DNA of 64,000 bases from Daphnia carinata. Taxonomy: Eukaryota > Arthropoda > Branchiopoda > Diplostraca > Daphniidae. Under the pieces are notes generated by a model, which made no database searches, was not told the DNA's origin, and was given only the letters and a program-made list of their open reading frames with translations. Positions 52,004 through 64,000 of this stretch are shown in pieces. Each line of letters begins with the position of its first letter. Position 1 is the first letter of the stretch. The stretch spans positions 2,328,501 to 2,392,500 of the forward strand of contig NC_081331.1 of the NCBI RefSeq assembly GCF_022539665.2. Reading direction: 5' to 3'. The translations under genes and the position numbers were made by a program.

Positions 52004-52743
52004 GCCTCTTAGCCACACACAGAGATTTCTTTCAGTTAAAGTAGGTCGGCGATTTTTGAAGCTATTTCAATTAAACAATATTCTAAAGTTTTTATGCCGA
52101 ATTTGCCTGTGCAATTTATGTGTTTTTGCTTTGACGGCAATGCTTTATCGTCTGTTGTGTTGGGAACATTAAGTAACAAGAAACGACGCTAGGCGACTTG
52201 GAATTTTTTGGAGAAACATGAAGGTGAATGATTCCGGCGGGATGTCAGACTAGCCCAATTTAAAGTGTAACCATGTAACGTGATGAAAAATAAATGGTTT
52301 TTCAGAAACTAGACTCATCAAAATAAGTATGTAGCTTGTCAGATTCCCCCATTAGTTCCCTTTAATGGCGGTGAAAAGGGGAGTCCAAGTTTGGAAGGAA
52401 TGATGGCGTTCGTACAAAAGTGTAACAAACTCATTTCGTATTGTAACAAAAAAAAATGTGATTGTATTTTCTCGATTGGTAAATATGGAAAAAAAGAATT
52501 CCATCACGTGGCTGATGAATTTTTATTATACTACCTTTTGGGTTCATTTATCCTTGAAAATTGAAGATATAATTATTTGCATAACCTTGAAATGTTAAAT
52601 TATTGTTTCGCTAATAACTATGACTGACTAGAAAATCTCTCATCATATCAAACGGGGCGGCAAATGTAAAAGGATGAAGGTTTCTTTAGATTTACTTTTA
52701 TTTTTTTTTTGTTTTTCCCTCGACGTAGTTGGCTTAACGGACG
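52004..52743. other. Intergenic region upstream of COPS8
   Basis: A/T-rich stretch of about 740 bases. It contains the COPS8 promoter side and, at its right end, the 3' flank of the minus-strand gene ending at 52744. No exon was seen. Confidence 0.45.
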
Positions 52744-53080
52744 TTAGAGGGTACCAATTGTTTTGAAATTTTTGCCCTTGCCGCCGTTGCCCTTGTTAGG
52801 GGGAGTGGTACGAAAATGAACCAATGGGAATTTTTCTAATGCCTGCAGGGCCACACGGCCACATCTCTCCGCTATACAAATGAGTTGGGGGATGCTTAAA
52901 GGACGAAGGAAGGCCGAGTTTGGCCAGACACATTCTTGAAGTTCACGTGTGAGGATATACCTCTTTGGCTCCTGCTGAATACGAGTTAGAACCAAATGTT
53001 TATTGCTAGCATCTTGTCTGCCAACAGATGAAAATACAGTGAAGCATGTGTCGTTAGTGAGTGTATAGCTTGGGTGTGGT
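52744..53080 (-). CDS. 3' exon of an unrecognised gene, weak SOCS-box-like tail
   Basis: A minus-strand frame is open from about 53080 down to the stop at 52744. It reads TNDTCFTVFSSVGRQDASN, then RYILTRELQECVWPNS, then a segment (FLRPLSIPQLICIAERCGRV) whose Pro-Leu-Ser and hydrophobic-Cys spacing resembles a SOCS box, and ends in a Gly/Lys-rich tail. An acceptor at tcgtattcag inside it could start a shorter last exon with CAG GAG. No start Met is present, and upstream exons between 53 and 54.5 kb could not be identified. Coding status is supported by the long unbiased frame and composition. The SOCS-box reading is weak. Confidence 0.45.
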
Positions 53081-54613
53081 GCGATCTTTATTTTTCACTG
53101 TACACGTGTCGTTTACATAAACATGATTCCCATCTGGGATAGTCATTTTTAAACCGGTAAGATCAACATTTCCTATGTCTTCTCATTTTCCCTCGCTGAG
53201 AGAATCTTGGTGTGAATGCATTTTTCTGTCCTTGGTCAAAACGCTGGCCGTTCAAGAATATTTTAACGTATCAAAGTCTCCCTTGGGAATCGGGGCTCCG
53301 CGTGTCTGTTTCTTTGCATATGGTTCGCGGTTAAAACAAGAACAGAGAACCACAGAAGAGAAAAAGAGTTTATACACTTGTGGATAGAACACAAAGCCCC
53401 TTTTTCAAACTTACACACAAGGCTTTAGAAATTCAGACGCTATCCGAGGCAAGCGACACGTTTTCATTTTATGCAAATAGATTTTTTTTTCTTGATTCAA
53501 AGTAAAATTTAAATTTTTCATATTTCTCAAGCCTCTTCTGACCACTGACGCAATCAATTCCTTGATGAAAGACGTGGTATAAATAACGACGATGAGTAAC
53601 TCAGTTCGTAAAGGCTTCCAAGATGTTTGCCAACGGACGTGTTTTATTGATGAGTGTAAATAACGAACTAATAAAAAGTTGCCTAGTCCTTGAGCCAATC
53701 GCCCTAAAAGCATAATCTTGGGATTCTTACATGCATTTAAGATATTGGTTTTACGTGTTACCATCAACAATTTTTTGTGGCGTAATAGATTACGTTAGAA
53801 TTTATCAAGAATTCAAATAGATAAACATTTTTTAAAGACAGCTGTCAGATTAGAGTTTCTTCGTTTCATTAACCTGACGTCAATAGCTGTCGAACATAAT
53901 CGTTATTTTTGTTTTAAATCGTAGTTCACTTTGGAATTTTTTGCCTGGAGAAAAATGGTGCACCAAAATACGCTGCCTTAGGTACTGAGTAATGTTAATA
54001 ATAATGTTTCTTCTTAGGAAGAGGCAGTACAACCTTTTTGACATTCGTGAGAAAAATGTGGCAAACCCTATATTTAGAATCATGAGATAATTTTTAACAA
54101 GACATATTGGATTTTAATCTCTCCCATTTTCTTCCCATGGGGAGTTTGTCTTTCTGTGAAATATTCTAAAGAGGCTGTTGCCATTTCTTTACCCCAAAAC
54201 ATTCAAAATGCATCAAGTAGTAAAAAAAAACGAACGATCGTCTTGTGTGCCGTAAAACGTTAGAGATAGTGATCCCCTATTCCCCTCTCGCATTTTTTTC
54301 AAACGTAGAAAGTCCATTAGTTATCATAGGTTCATAAATCAAGAAAATCATGCACCAATAAAAATGCATCCGTTTGTTGTTGTGTTGTTATGTCGACTAG
54401 TGACGCCGTTTTGTATAAAAATTTAAAAACGAACAACTAGGTTAGCCGTATGCGACCCTACGTTAATAGAGACATGATGTTCCAGCTGCAGTGATCATTA
54501 AAACGCCCTTGTTCTCATTTTAATAATTATCATCCTTTGTTTCCCAGACGACAACCCTTTCCATTTTGTTCGACCGTGTGTCAAACACGAAAAAGAAGTT
54601 TATTAGCCTCATC
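53081..54613. other. Region before the GAS2-like gene, no firm gene
   Basis: Minus-strand frames at 53411-53770 and 53880-54083 might include upstream exons of the gene ending at 52744, but show no domain or splice support. The right end should contain the GAS2-like promoter. Nothing else was recognised. Confidence 0.4.
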
Positions 54614-57600
54614 ATGTCTCGATTGGAGTGCATCGCAGTGGAAGCTGACGGAGGCGGCGAGGGACAAGAAGTCGAGGTTGTTCTGATGGAGCCGCGCCCC
54701 TTTAGACCTTTCAAATCGAGTGAGGAGTATCTCGTGGCCATGAAAGAAGATTTAGCCGAATGGCTTCATCGTCTCTACTACCCACAACTTAACATTGACT
54801 TTGACAACTTTATGGACGTCTTGGAAGATGGTGTCGCTCTCTGCAAGGTATTAACCCATTCGCTTTGCACGGCTCAAATGTCGTGAACCATTTGTTTTTT
54901 TGGGTTTGTCGTAAACAGGCGAAAGTGAAGATAATGGTTTCGTTCGTGGTGTGTCTAACCTGAATATTCCTATGAGTTGATAAGAGATGTAACGCTTAGA
55001 TAGTATTGACATGAAAAAAGCACAATAGAAAAATTCGCGTCGTATGAAACGGTCTGTTGAATTTCGTACTTTCTTGGCGAACAGACAGTGGCTTTAAAAA
55101 AATGCCATAGAAGAGAAAGTTTTCGGAAATGCAAAGTTTCCACGCGTGAGGGACAAACAGACAAGTCATTGCGGAAATAATTTTACTTTTTATTCATTCA
55201 CAAAAGATTGCGTCATTCATGCCTTAAGATTTCTCTTACTATTGCCACGAAGATGAAACAACTAGACACATTACGAAACTTTTTCTTTGACTCGGTCTTT
55301 AACCGTGGCTATTTAGCCCGTGCATAATTATTGAGGAAAAACAAAAAAAAAATGGGGCATTTAATGACGTTATTCTTTTGTTTTGTTGATACTTTTTTTC
55401 TGCAGCATGCTAACAATGTCAGACGGACAGCGATGGCCTACAAGGAGAAACTGGAGCAGCAAGGCAGCGTCCATCGCCGCCGCAAGTTCAGCACTCACTT
55501 GGACATACCCGATCGCGATGTCCTCTTCCGGTCTGAGGTTAGTAGTACCGTTTTATTATGGTTATCAACAAAAAAAGCCTTGCCAATTTTCCTGCATTTT
55601 TAAATACGTGAATTGGATGGACGATAGAGCGAATATTATCCGTTGATAATTCCGTCATTGATGCCTTAGTTCATTGACTATTATCAATAATAGCGTGCTG
55701 GGCGTGTGTCTCGAATTGTTGTTTAATGTTTCCTTATTTAGCCGTTGATTGGATCTTCGTGTGGGGGGGGTGAACACCTGGAGCCTAGATTTCTTTAGAC
55801 GGGCATAAAACTTTCCTTTGCACATATCTTGGCACTGTGTGTTTGTATACCGTTTCTTTTAGAGCCATCACGGTTTTCGATCATTATGAGCATTCCACCC
55901 ACTAGCCGTATGCACACAAGTAGGCCGCTAATGTCGTTCAGCCAACGTGAGTCACGCACAAGAAAGTGGGAAAGATGCCCAATTCCCATATGTCGCGTAG
56001 GGTTAAAGAGAATCCGATTTCCCGGATGTATCGGTAACTGCTTACCAGGAAAACAAATTCTTGTTTTGATTGCAAAACACGCGAAAAACTCGACCGATAG
56101 TAAAAAAAAAATGTTAATTGGTGAATGGCCGGAAACTTTTTCCGAAACAAGTAAATAAGCGGCCAATATTTTCTCAAGAAAACGACGTGTTTTGCAAGTA
56201 AATAAAAATGGGTAGTAAAAAGAAGCGACTGTTTTTTTTTTACGGATGGAAATATTTATTTTAGATACAATCCGTTAGATTTGACTTGGTCTTTCGACAA
56301 CGCCCCGTTTACTACATCGGTTGTTTGTCCATGTCAAAGATTTAAGTTAGATATGCAACATGATTCGAACCCAACAGCTGAAATGACGAAGAAACGTGTT
56401 TTTTTTTTCTTCTCCCCTCCATTCGAATGTTTTTCTTTTTAAACGCGAGACATTTTGGGCGTAGCCTTAAAAAAAAAGAATTCGATTCCAATAGACGATA
56501 ACTCCAACCAGTTTGGCATTATTTACAAGGTCACATAATATAAATAAACCACGATTTACTTACGCAATTTTTTTTTTATACAGCGTAGATGTTATTCGAA
56601 TGCATTTAAGTTAACCACATCCGTTAAAAACGAGGTATTCTTTTCAACGCTCGTATTGATGAGGTTTTGCGATTACAATAGCCCGCGCGAAGAATTTACT
56701 TTCCCAATGGACATGCAAAGAAAAGGCAATCTGGAATATACGTTTCTTTGTAAAGCGTGTGTAGTAAAAGCGCCATTTTTAAGTGTATGTTATTGCACTT
56801 CGTGAGAGTACTCGGCGGTTTGGAAGGGCGGGGGGGGGGGAGGGTAGATCTGGTAGATGACCCGTGCACAATGGAGAAGAACTTGATGTGTTTGCTAACC
56901 ACACCTCGATATGGTGTCATTTTTTTTTTCATTATCAGGTGAAACCCAAGAGTTTCTTCGCCCGGGACAACGTGCACAACTTTATTCAGTGGTGTCGACT
57001 GCTGGGCATTTACGAATGCCTCTTATTCGAAACGGACGATTTGGTGCTACGTAAAAATGAAAAAAGCTTTATCCTTTGCTTACTAGAGGTATAGATAATG
57101 AACTAGTTTAAGAAAATAAGAATTAATTTTTAAACATTCAAATTAGGTCGCTCGACGTGGTGCCAATTTCGGTATGCCTGCTCCAGTTTTGGTCCAATTC
57201 GAAAAAGAGATCGATCGCGAGATAGCCAAAGAAGGGAACTTGGAAAATGGTAACGAGTACGACGAAGAGGACATGGAGTTAATTGAATATGGACCTCAGG
57301 CACAAATAGTTACCAACGATCTACGGAGCCTCGATGAAATGGTAAGTCGATTCTAGCCTATCGTGTAACAGCGTGTCCTTATATGTAGGAATATTTTGTT
57401 ATCATCCGACTGTTTTTTCGGCGGACATCCGTGAATCCGAGAAGGGTTCTAATGGATTCTTGCCAGGGGAATGCGCTTTATCCGGCAGTAGGGAAAACAA
57501 AAAGTCCATCTCGAGTGTCTGTGACGTCTACGTAATGATAGAGCCGAGTCCAAATAAGATTGTGATGTGACCGATGAGCTGGTTGTGTATAGACTTTCGA

Positions 57601-60600
57601 AACCTTGGTGTAGGCTGTTTTTTGTTTTTGGGAGGAGGACACCATAGAAAGTCGTTGAAACTCACTGCGTGAAACGGTGTGATTTCTCTCAGCGATAGAA
57701 AGTATAATATCCAATTGTCCATTTCGATCCCGATAAAAACTTTCAATGTGATTGCACAGTGGGATATACACTTGCGCAACTCATTACTGTTTCTTTTTTG
57801 CACTTTGAAAATATTTCTACTGTAACCGAGAAGTATTTTAATTGAGCTCGTTTCTAAAGATACAGTTGATATCTTACAGTTTCGCACCCAAGCATAGCAA
57901 ACAATCGTCTCGTTCCCACGATCTCCATTCATTCACGAATCTTTACACACGCCCCCCATTTTTTTCATCTCTCCGCTGTTTTTGAAGAGAAATCTACAAT
58001 GTCCGATGCCACCAACACGAATTATTTCGCCGATTTCCCCTTTGTGTTGGGAGTGGACAGATTCCAGACAGATTGGTCGAGCGTATTGGACAAGAAAGAA
58101 TTATCCTTCACCTTAGCAATAAGTAGATCTAGTGTTTCATCTTTCACGCTTGAACGCTTTGGTCAGCATTTTTGCCGCATCCCATCGAGGCGCATCGATT
58201 TACCCCAGTCGCCGAAGCCTTCGGTCGGCCACACTCGCGTTACATGTAACGGATGAAAAACAAACGAGGGCGGGGGGGGAGCATCCTATAGACTTTTTGG
58301 TGGGCACCGTTACTGGAACACGGAGGAAAGCAGGGCGTGAGAGCGCAGCGGCATGGAAAAGATAACCAAGAAAAATACGAAAAAAATCCTTCCAAAGTTT
58401 TCTTTTTTCCTGAAATAAACTCTCCGCTATTATTCGTTTTAGTTACCGCAAAAATGTAGAGGATTGCACTTTGGAAAGCAGGAAAAGTCCACGTTTTTTT
58501 TAATTATCGATCGTGATTAAAACAGTTGGATGACGGCTACTTGCGTGGCTATCAAAATCCCATTTTAATGCCGACATCCATTCCATATGTTGCATAACGT
58601 GAGAGATTGTGTTATTCAAACCATCTAATTCGACAATGAATTTTTTAAAAATCATTTTGAATAAATATGGTATCGCATCAATCTTGTATGATGAAAGGGA
58701 TACCTGTAGTTCTTGATCGATCCTTTGAATATTTTAGTTTTTGTTCGAACGTTTGATTGACAATTTTATTGAATTCCACTCCATCTTGCCATATATGGGA
58801 TAACAATTTATCCGGTTTCGATGTGGCAGATTATTCCAAGCCGATTGCGATAGTGCGGGAGGGTTATGGACACCAACAATAATGAAGTAATATTTTTCGT
58901 TTTCTTTTGCCAAAGAATGAGTTCAACCAAAATTCCCTCATGTTAGATGTCAAAATCGTTAAAACGACCTACCTGCAGGGTTTTTGTTATATTCACGACC
59001 GTGAAAGTTTCTCTTTTCGGCTTTTATAATGAAATAATCGTAACGATGCCATTTAAAGAATTTTTATTGTTTTTTTTTTGCCATCTCTAAAAAAAAATCT
59101 TAACTAATTCGACCTTCAAAACGTGTCGGCTGGGCATTTTTCGGTCGACAGGTACTTGGAAGTTGCCACAGTGTACACGTCGACCGATTCTTCCTTGCAA
59201 AAAAGTGGGACAAGGTCCAGATACTTTAAACCTATTATGTTTTTAAAGTTCCTTTTCAAATATCAAACGGATTTGAAGGTTCGATTGTACATGTCCACCA
59301 CACAAGTAGCCGCTAAATCCTTGACACCAATGATATTCCTTTTTTTTTTTTTTTTTGCCCTCTTCACGCGTGCCACATTTGACCTGCCCCGCAGTCTCAA
59401 TGCATTGTCACAAAAGTTGGGGTAACATCTTTGTTGTCGGTGTAACAGCGCGTGAAATACTTTTATGATTTTTTCCATATAACGTTCAAAGAATCGCGTG
59501 AACAAACAGAACGTACACCCATTGTTCTTTGCTGCCTTTTTTTCTCCCGACCTGAATTTTTTTGTTCGTCTTTAACGAACTGTCGTTTATCTTTATATTT
59601 CGGAAGCACCACCTGCCATTCTTTCTGCAACGAGATATAAAAAAAAATATTTTAGCTAACCAAAGAATAGCTGCCACATGATGTTAAAAACTTTGATTCA
59701 TTGATGTGCATTTCGTGAGAATTTTCGCTGCATTTTGTGATAGATATATTGCGTGAGACTAGTTTTTAAAACATCTCTCTTGTCTGCTGTACGAATAGTT
59801 GGGGATCTATTGATATTTTCACGTACTCCAAAGTCACGCGGAATTGGATCTGAGCTCAGCTGAGGACACACTAGATTGAACTCAATGTCGAAACAATCGT
59901 TCTCCTCCAAAATGCCACCGGCAATTCCTTAAATGGATATGATTTTTTTCAGGGGTCTCTCACGCACGCAAAGGGAAGACCTTGAACTGAGTTTCACATC
60001 GTCCGCGAGTTCGATGGTTTCTATGCACGTGTAAAATAAACGCCACGTACTTGCCAAGAATTGTCGTGATGCAAAAACGAGTTGTCAATTCATGCAAGTT
60101 TAATATATTAATGCGGTTTTGTCTAGCGGTTGACACGCCAACAATGAAATTTATCGCTTGTCTTTTTTTTTTCGTTCGCTTCCCGCCAGACTTATCGCTG
60201 ATTACATTATAATGTCGCATTTTATTATTGCTATTATTCCAGGTACGAGATCTCGTGGAAAACTGTTCGTGCCCGACGCAGTTTCCCATGATTCGTGTCT
60301 CAGAGGGCAAGTACCGGATCGGTGACACGAAAATGCTCATTTTTGTCAGAGTAAGTTATTTACACTTTATATTCTCTTTCTATCTGATATTCACGCGTTC
60401 GCTTCGTCTCGCTAGTTTTTTTTATTATTTATACAATGAAATGATAAAATTGTGTAGTAAAAACCGGTGGTAATAAGTCTATATAAGGCGTACGCATGTC
60501 TGCGCATAATAAAATGATAGGGTTGACGTTTGCCTCGGGTAGGGTAACCAATTATGTCCAAAACATGGCCTCCTGTTTCCATACATTCCAACTTCTTCGT

Positions 60601-63600
60601 TTTTTACCTTAAACGTAAAAACAAGAATAGGTACTGACGTTTGTTTAGCTACTTACAAGTAGCAACAGAGAAGTGAAACAAAGTAACAAAATACATATTT
60701 ATGAGTAGCCAAGTCTTTAGGTTTTCCTTAAGTATTCCAATGGGTTCTTACGTATTCAATGGCTGTCGTCATTGTTTTCCCATTTACTAAAATGAACTCT
60801 GATTGATCATTGTTTCGCATTTTAAAATGCATCTTTTGAATTTTCTTTTAAATCAAAACAGGTTCTACGCAATCACGTCATGGTCCGTGTCGGAGGGGGC
60901 TGGGTAAGAGCTTTTTCCTTTTGGTCATCTGATTTTAAATAAAAAAGAAACACTTCGGCATCGGTTTCCTTAAATGTTTTTTCTTTTCTTGTAGGACACA
61001 CTATCGCACTATTTAGAAAAGCACGATCCATGCCGCTGCCGAGCAGGTAGGAAGAAATTTTAAATTGCCCGTCTCCTGGTGAAGGTTATAATCGCTTGTT
61101 TAGAATCTCGATATTGGCTTATGTAACTGCTTTTTCCCTTCCAAAAACGGGCGATTCATTATCGTCAATATAGTACAAGGTGTTTTTGAAAGAATTCGAG
61201 GGTGATGACTTGCGGAAGGTATACAAAGAACACTCGAAATCTTTGAAATGACTCATCCGAGCCTTATACAGAAACCTTAACCTCGCAGTGAAAAATACGG
61301 GAAAAGAAAAAATTTTGTGCGCGAAAGATTCCATATATAGGACATCCTGAAATCGAACGCGTACCATGAGGAAGGTAACGAAGCTGAAAGCTATTAAAGC
61401 CAAATCTTTAGAGGCCTATAAGACAGTGGGGGGAAAAAGAAACCTCCTTTTAGGAGATGTAATCAGCATCTAGGCTATACCGACCGGGCTTTCTTTACAT
61501 GGAACAACAGTAGACCGTGGAGATTTCTTTGGCTAAAAACTCATTGGTATTCTATGACATCATTGCAGACGGTGAACACAAGATTCTTTTTTTTTATCCG
61601 TAATCGGAGTCTTGTGTCTATGCGGGTTTCTTTTTTGTGATTGCATTTTTCAAAAACGAATCAGAGACATCTATTTTACATGTACGAGTGCGGGGTTGAA
61701 TAAGGAAAGTTAGCCGTCGAACTGGTCAAGGTAAACGGGATGCAATGGCGAATGCAAGGCCAGCAACAGATCACGATGAGATTTGAAATAGACAAAGGGA
61801 GACAATGTTTACAGGCGCGTGCAAAAGAATGGCGACCCAACGACGTGTTATGGATATGCCCAGCGCGGAATTGTGTTTCGCAAGGTTATATTCTGTGAAC
61901 GTCATGGAATTGTTTCTCAAATTTCTATTTTTAAATGTTTCTATTTCCCTATAAAGACGAAAAAAATTGTATCCTGGATTGCCTTTTTCGTTTCGTAAAT
62001 GACAACAAAACATTTATATCAGTCTGATGATAATCACGGCTGAAAAAAACAAACAAAAGTGCCACAAGATAGCCCGGATCCGAACTTTTCGCCATTTCAA
62101 TTGATAGTCATTAAACGGGGGAATTTTGACGAATAGTTTGCTCCACGTCAGAAAACATTTCTTTTTTGAAGAATCATATGTTACCTTTTATGGTTCTACA
62201 ATGCCATTCGTTTTGTTTTTATCATGTGAACGCACGATGTCTCCTAAAATCAAAATTATCAGTTGCCAAAAGCTTTAATTTCAGCTTAACTGCAATGCGG
62301 CAATCGAGAGAAATTTTTCTTGTTACTGAAAAAGATTGACAACGAACTTTCAAGAGCTTTCGCATGTTGCACGCGAATAAAAGGGTACATGTTTTTTTCA
62401 TTTACAAACGGGCACGAGAATCGTACACGCAATAATTTTGTTTTACAACTCCTAGCAACGCTACTAATAAAAATAGTTTCGCTTTTTAGCATATGGATTT
62501 GGATCAATTCCAATACCACTTTATTTCCTATTTACGTTTACATAACAAAAATGTACATCTTTCTAATGTAGGTCATCGAACACCGATCACGTCCAAGTTA
62601 AGCGTCAGTCAAAATTCCCGCGGTAATACGCAAATGGAAGTCAGCTACGAACGGGGAACATCACCACCCAATTCCCGTCGGTCTTCTGGGGCGTCCGTTA
62701 CTGGCACAACTCTGTCACGCAAAAATTCCATGACCGGAACGTCGATTTTGCCATACTCGTCATGCGATTCTTCAGCTGAAGTTTCCCCGAATCGGTTCCA
62801 TGCTCGCCACAGAAGTCCGTCTCCCTCAATCAGGTACAAAAATATTGTTTTTCCCTTTAAAGTTCAATCAAACAACTCGAAACATTTCTTTGAAAGTAAA
62901 TTTTCAAGTCCAAAAATAAATTTCCATTTCTAATGTCAATGTTTTCACATCAAGGCATTACTCTTCTGGAACTTTGGGAAGTAGTCCAATTTTCCAGAGG
63001 TCGGGGTCTGCTCGCTACAGTGTCAATAATTCATGCAATTACGGTCAGCTGGCTTATCAGCAGGAGAATAATAAAGTTATACCGACTTCGCAAGGGAATG
63101 CAGACTCTGTCGAGTCTGACGAATGTTTGCCCAGTAAAAGTAAGTACATCAGTTGTTTCTTTCGTAACAATTAACTTTAAAGCAACTCACAATTCCTTTT
63201 TTTCCCCAAAGAGTCAAATGATCTTGTCACGTATTTGGTACTTACAAATTGCTTAATGACTTAAGTAGGGCATACTCCTTCACCTTTACCAACTTTCTCA
63301 AAAGCCATAAAACAAATAATCTTCTCTTTATATACGCAATTGCGTCGTTTAAGGTCGTTCATGGGGACGTCGTAGCAATAAAAAGTACTTATCGCATTTG
63401 TTAACTCGAGGTCAACATTGCGAACGCATTTTTTTTTTTGTTGCTGCAATATTTTATCACAGTATGTCTATCTTTATCGGTAACCTTTTAGTCCATGCCC
63501 GCAATATTTTGAAACTGTTCTTGACATGAATTTTTGATTTACAGAAATTTTAAAACGATTGTTTTTGTATTTTTAACAGGAATTTGGAGCCCTGGTTACC

Positions 63601-64000
63601 GACGATCGCCTAGTGTGGGCAATACTCAACAACCAAAGCTATCTCGTCAACAGGATGATCATTTCGGGAGTAAAAGTAACCGAACGAAAACCAGCTCGAT
63701 CAATAATACTGATAGTAGCTCAGAAATATCCGATGAAGGCTATAGAACTGGAATTGGTGCGGGTGATGTCAAAAGCGAAGAATTGGATGAACGACCAGAT
63801 TCAAGTTGCACTCAAGTGTCGCAGTCCAGCTCCTTGGAATCGGGCGTGTCCTCTGCTGGACCCTTGGATGATACCGATCCAGTCGGTAATAACTATAAAC
63901 AGGAAAAACTGGAAAACAAGTACAATTATAGCAAGATCCCCCTTTTGGGAAGTCTACGCAATATGGGCAAAAGAGCCAATTCCCAGTATTCGACAGATTC
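54614..64000 (+). CDS. GAS2-like (Pigs-type) CH plus GAR domain protein, 3' truncated by the window
   Basis: Ten exons join in phase: 54614-54847, 55406-55537, 56939-57088, 57147-57341, 60243-60350, 60862-60903, 60995-61046, 62572-62833, 62955-63139 and 63580-64000, where the window ends with the frame open. The N-terminal calponin-homology domain is clear ([73 protein letters not shown]). Exon 2 adds a basic insert ([20 protein letters not shown]). The GAR domain spans exons 5-7 ([20 protein letters not shown], then [20 protein letters not shown] and CRC). The tail is Ser-rich, basic and disordered. The family crosslinks actin through CH and microtubules through GAR; Drosophila Pigs acts in muscle and Notch-related contexts. 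Introns of 2.9 kb (57342-60242), 1.5 kb and 1.4 kb hold no certain exon, though a short open frame starting at 58000 could be an alternative start. Confidence 0.9.
56830..56840. repeat. Poly-G run in a GAS2-like intron
   Basis: A run of 11 G about 100 bases before the exon at 56939. Simple-sequence tract only. Confidence 0.8.

Noticed and set aside
56335-56380. tRNA-like T-loop sequence (GGTTCGAATC type) on the minus strand
   Set aside because: The flanking bases do not form the T-arm or acceptor stem. No tRNA could be folded.

Overview
This is a eukaryotic nuclear window, most probably from a small-genome crustacean (a water flea such as Daphnia). The evidence is the gene content: a NINAC-type class III myosin with an N-terminal kinase, a Rab32/lightoid-type GTPase and a GAS2-like/Pigs protein. 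Most introns are only 55-150 bases with GT..AG ends, base composition is A+T-rich, and homopolymer runs are common. No prokaryotic, viral, CRISPR or clear transposon feature was seen. The species is an inference; exon joins were made by reading phase and splice sites by eye.

Layout: (1) 1.2-5.3 kb, plus: secreted EMI/EGF protein of the EGFL7/8 type. (2) 5.6-7.2 kb, minus: TDP2, tail to tail with it. (3) 9.5-12.9 kb, plus: Rab32 with a roughly 450-residue Ser-rich N-terminal extension and an apparent frame break near its start. (4) 14.0-22.2 kb, minus: NINAC/myosin III, about 28 exons. (5) 22.2-27.9 kb: no gene recognised. (6) 27.9-34.1 kb, minus: secreted HYR/sushi/Cys-rich/EGF mosaic protein. 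(7) 35.4-36.3 kb, plus: unassigned candidate exons. (8) 36.4-38.4 kb: CHTF8 (plus) and NDUFV2 (minus), converging with stop codons about 75 bases apart. (9) 39.5-40.7 kb, plus: ING1/2-type PHD protein. (10) 41.2-46.7 kb, plus: USP47. (11) 47.8-50.8 kb, plus: eleven-finger C2H2 protein with AT-hooks. (12) 51.2-52.0 kb, minus: COPS8. (13) 52.7-53.1 kb, minus: 3' end of an unrecognised gene. (14) 54.6-64.0 kb, plus: GAS2-like protein with CH and GAR domains, running off the right edge.

The genes do not form one pathway. The 36-52 kb block is dense housekeeping sequence (replication clamp loading, complex I, chromatin reading, deubiquitination, COP9 signalosome). The flanks carry long, intron-rich genes for extracellular matrix, phototransduction and cytoskeleton. 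I found no clearly novel multi-gene system. The items most worth checking are the in-frame stopless introns of ING, the overlapping CHTF8/NDUFV2 3' ends, the Rab32 frame break, the DYG kinase motif in NINAC, and the unassigned exons at 35.4-36.3 kb.
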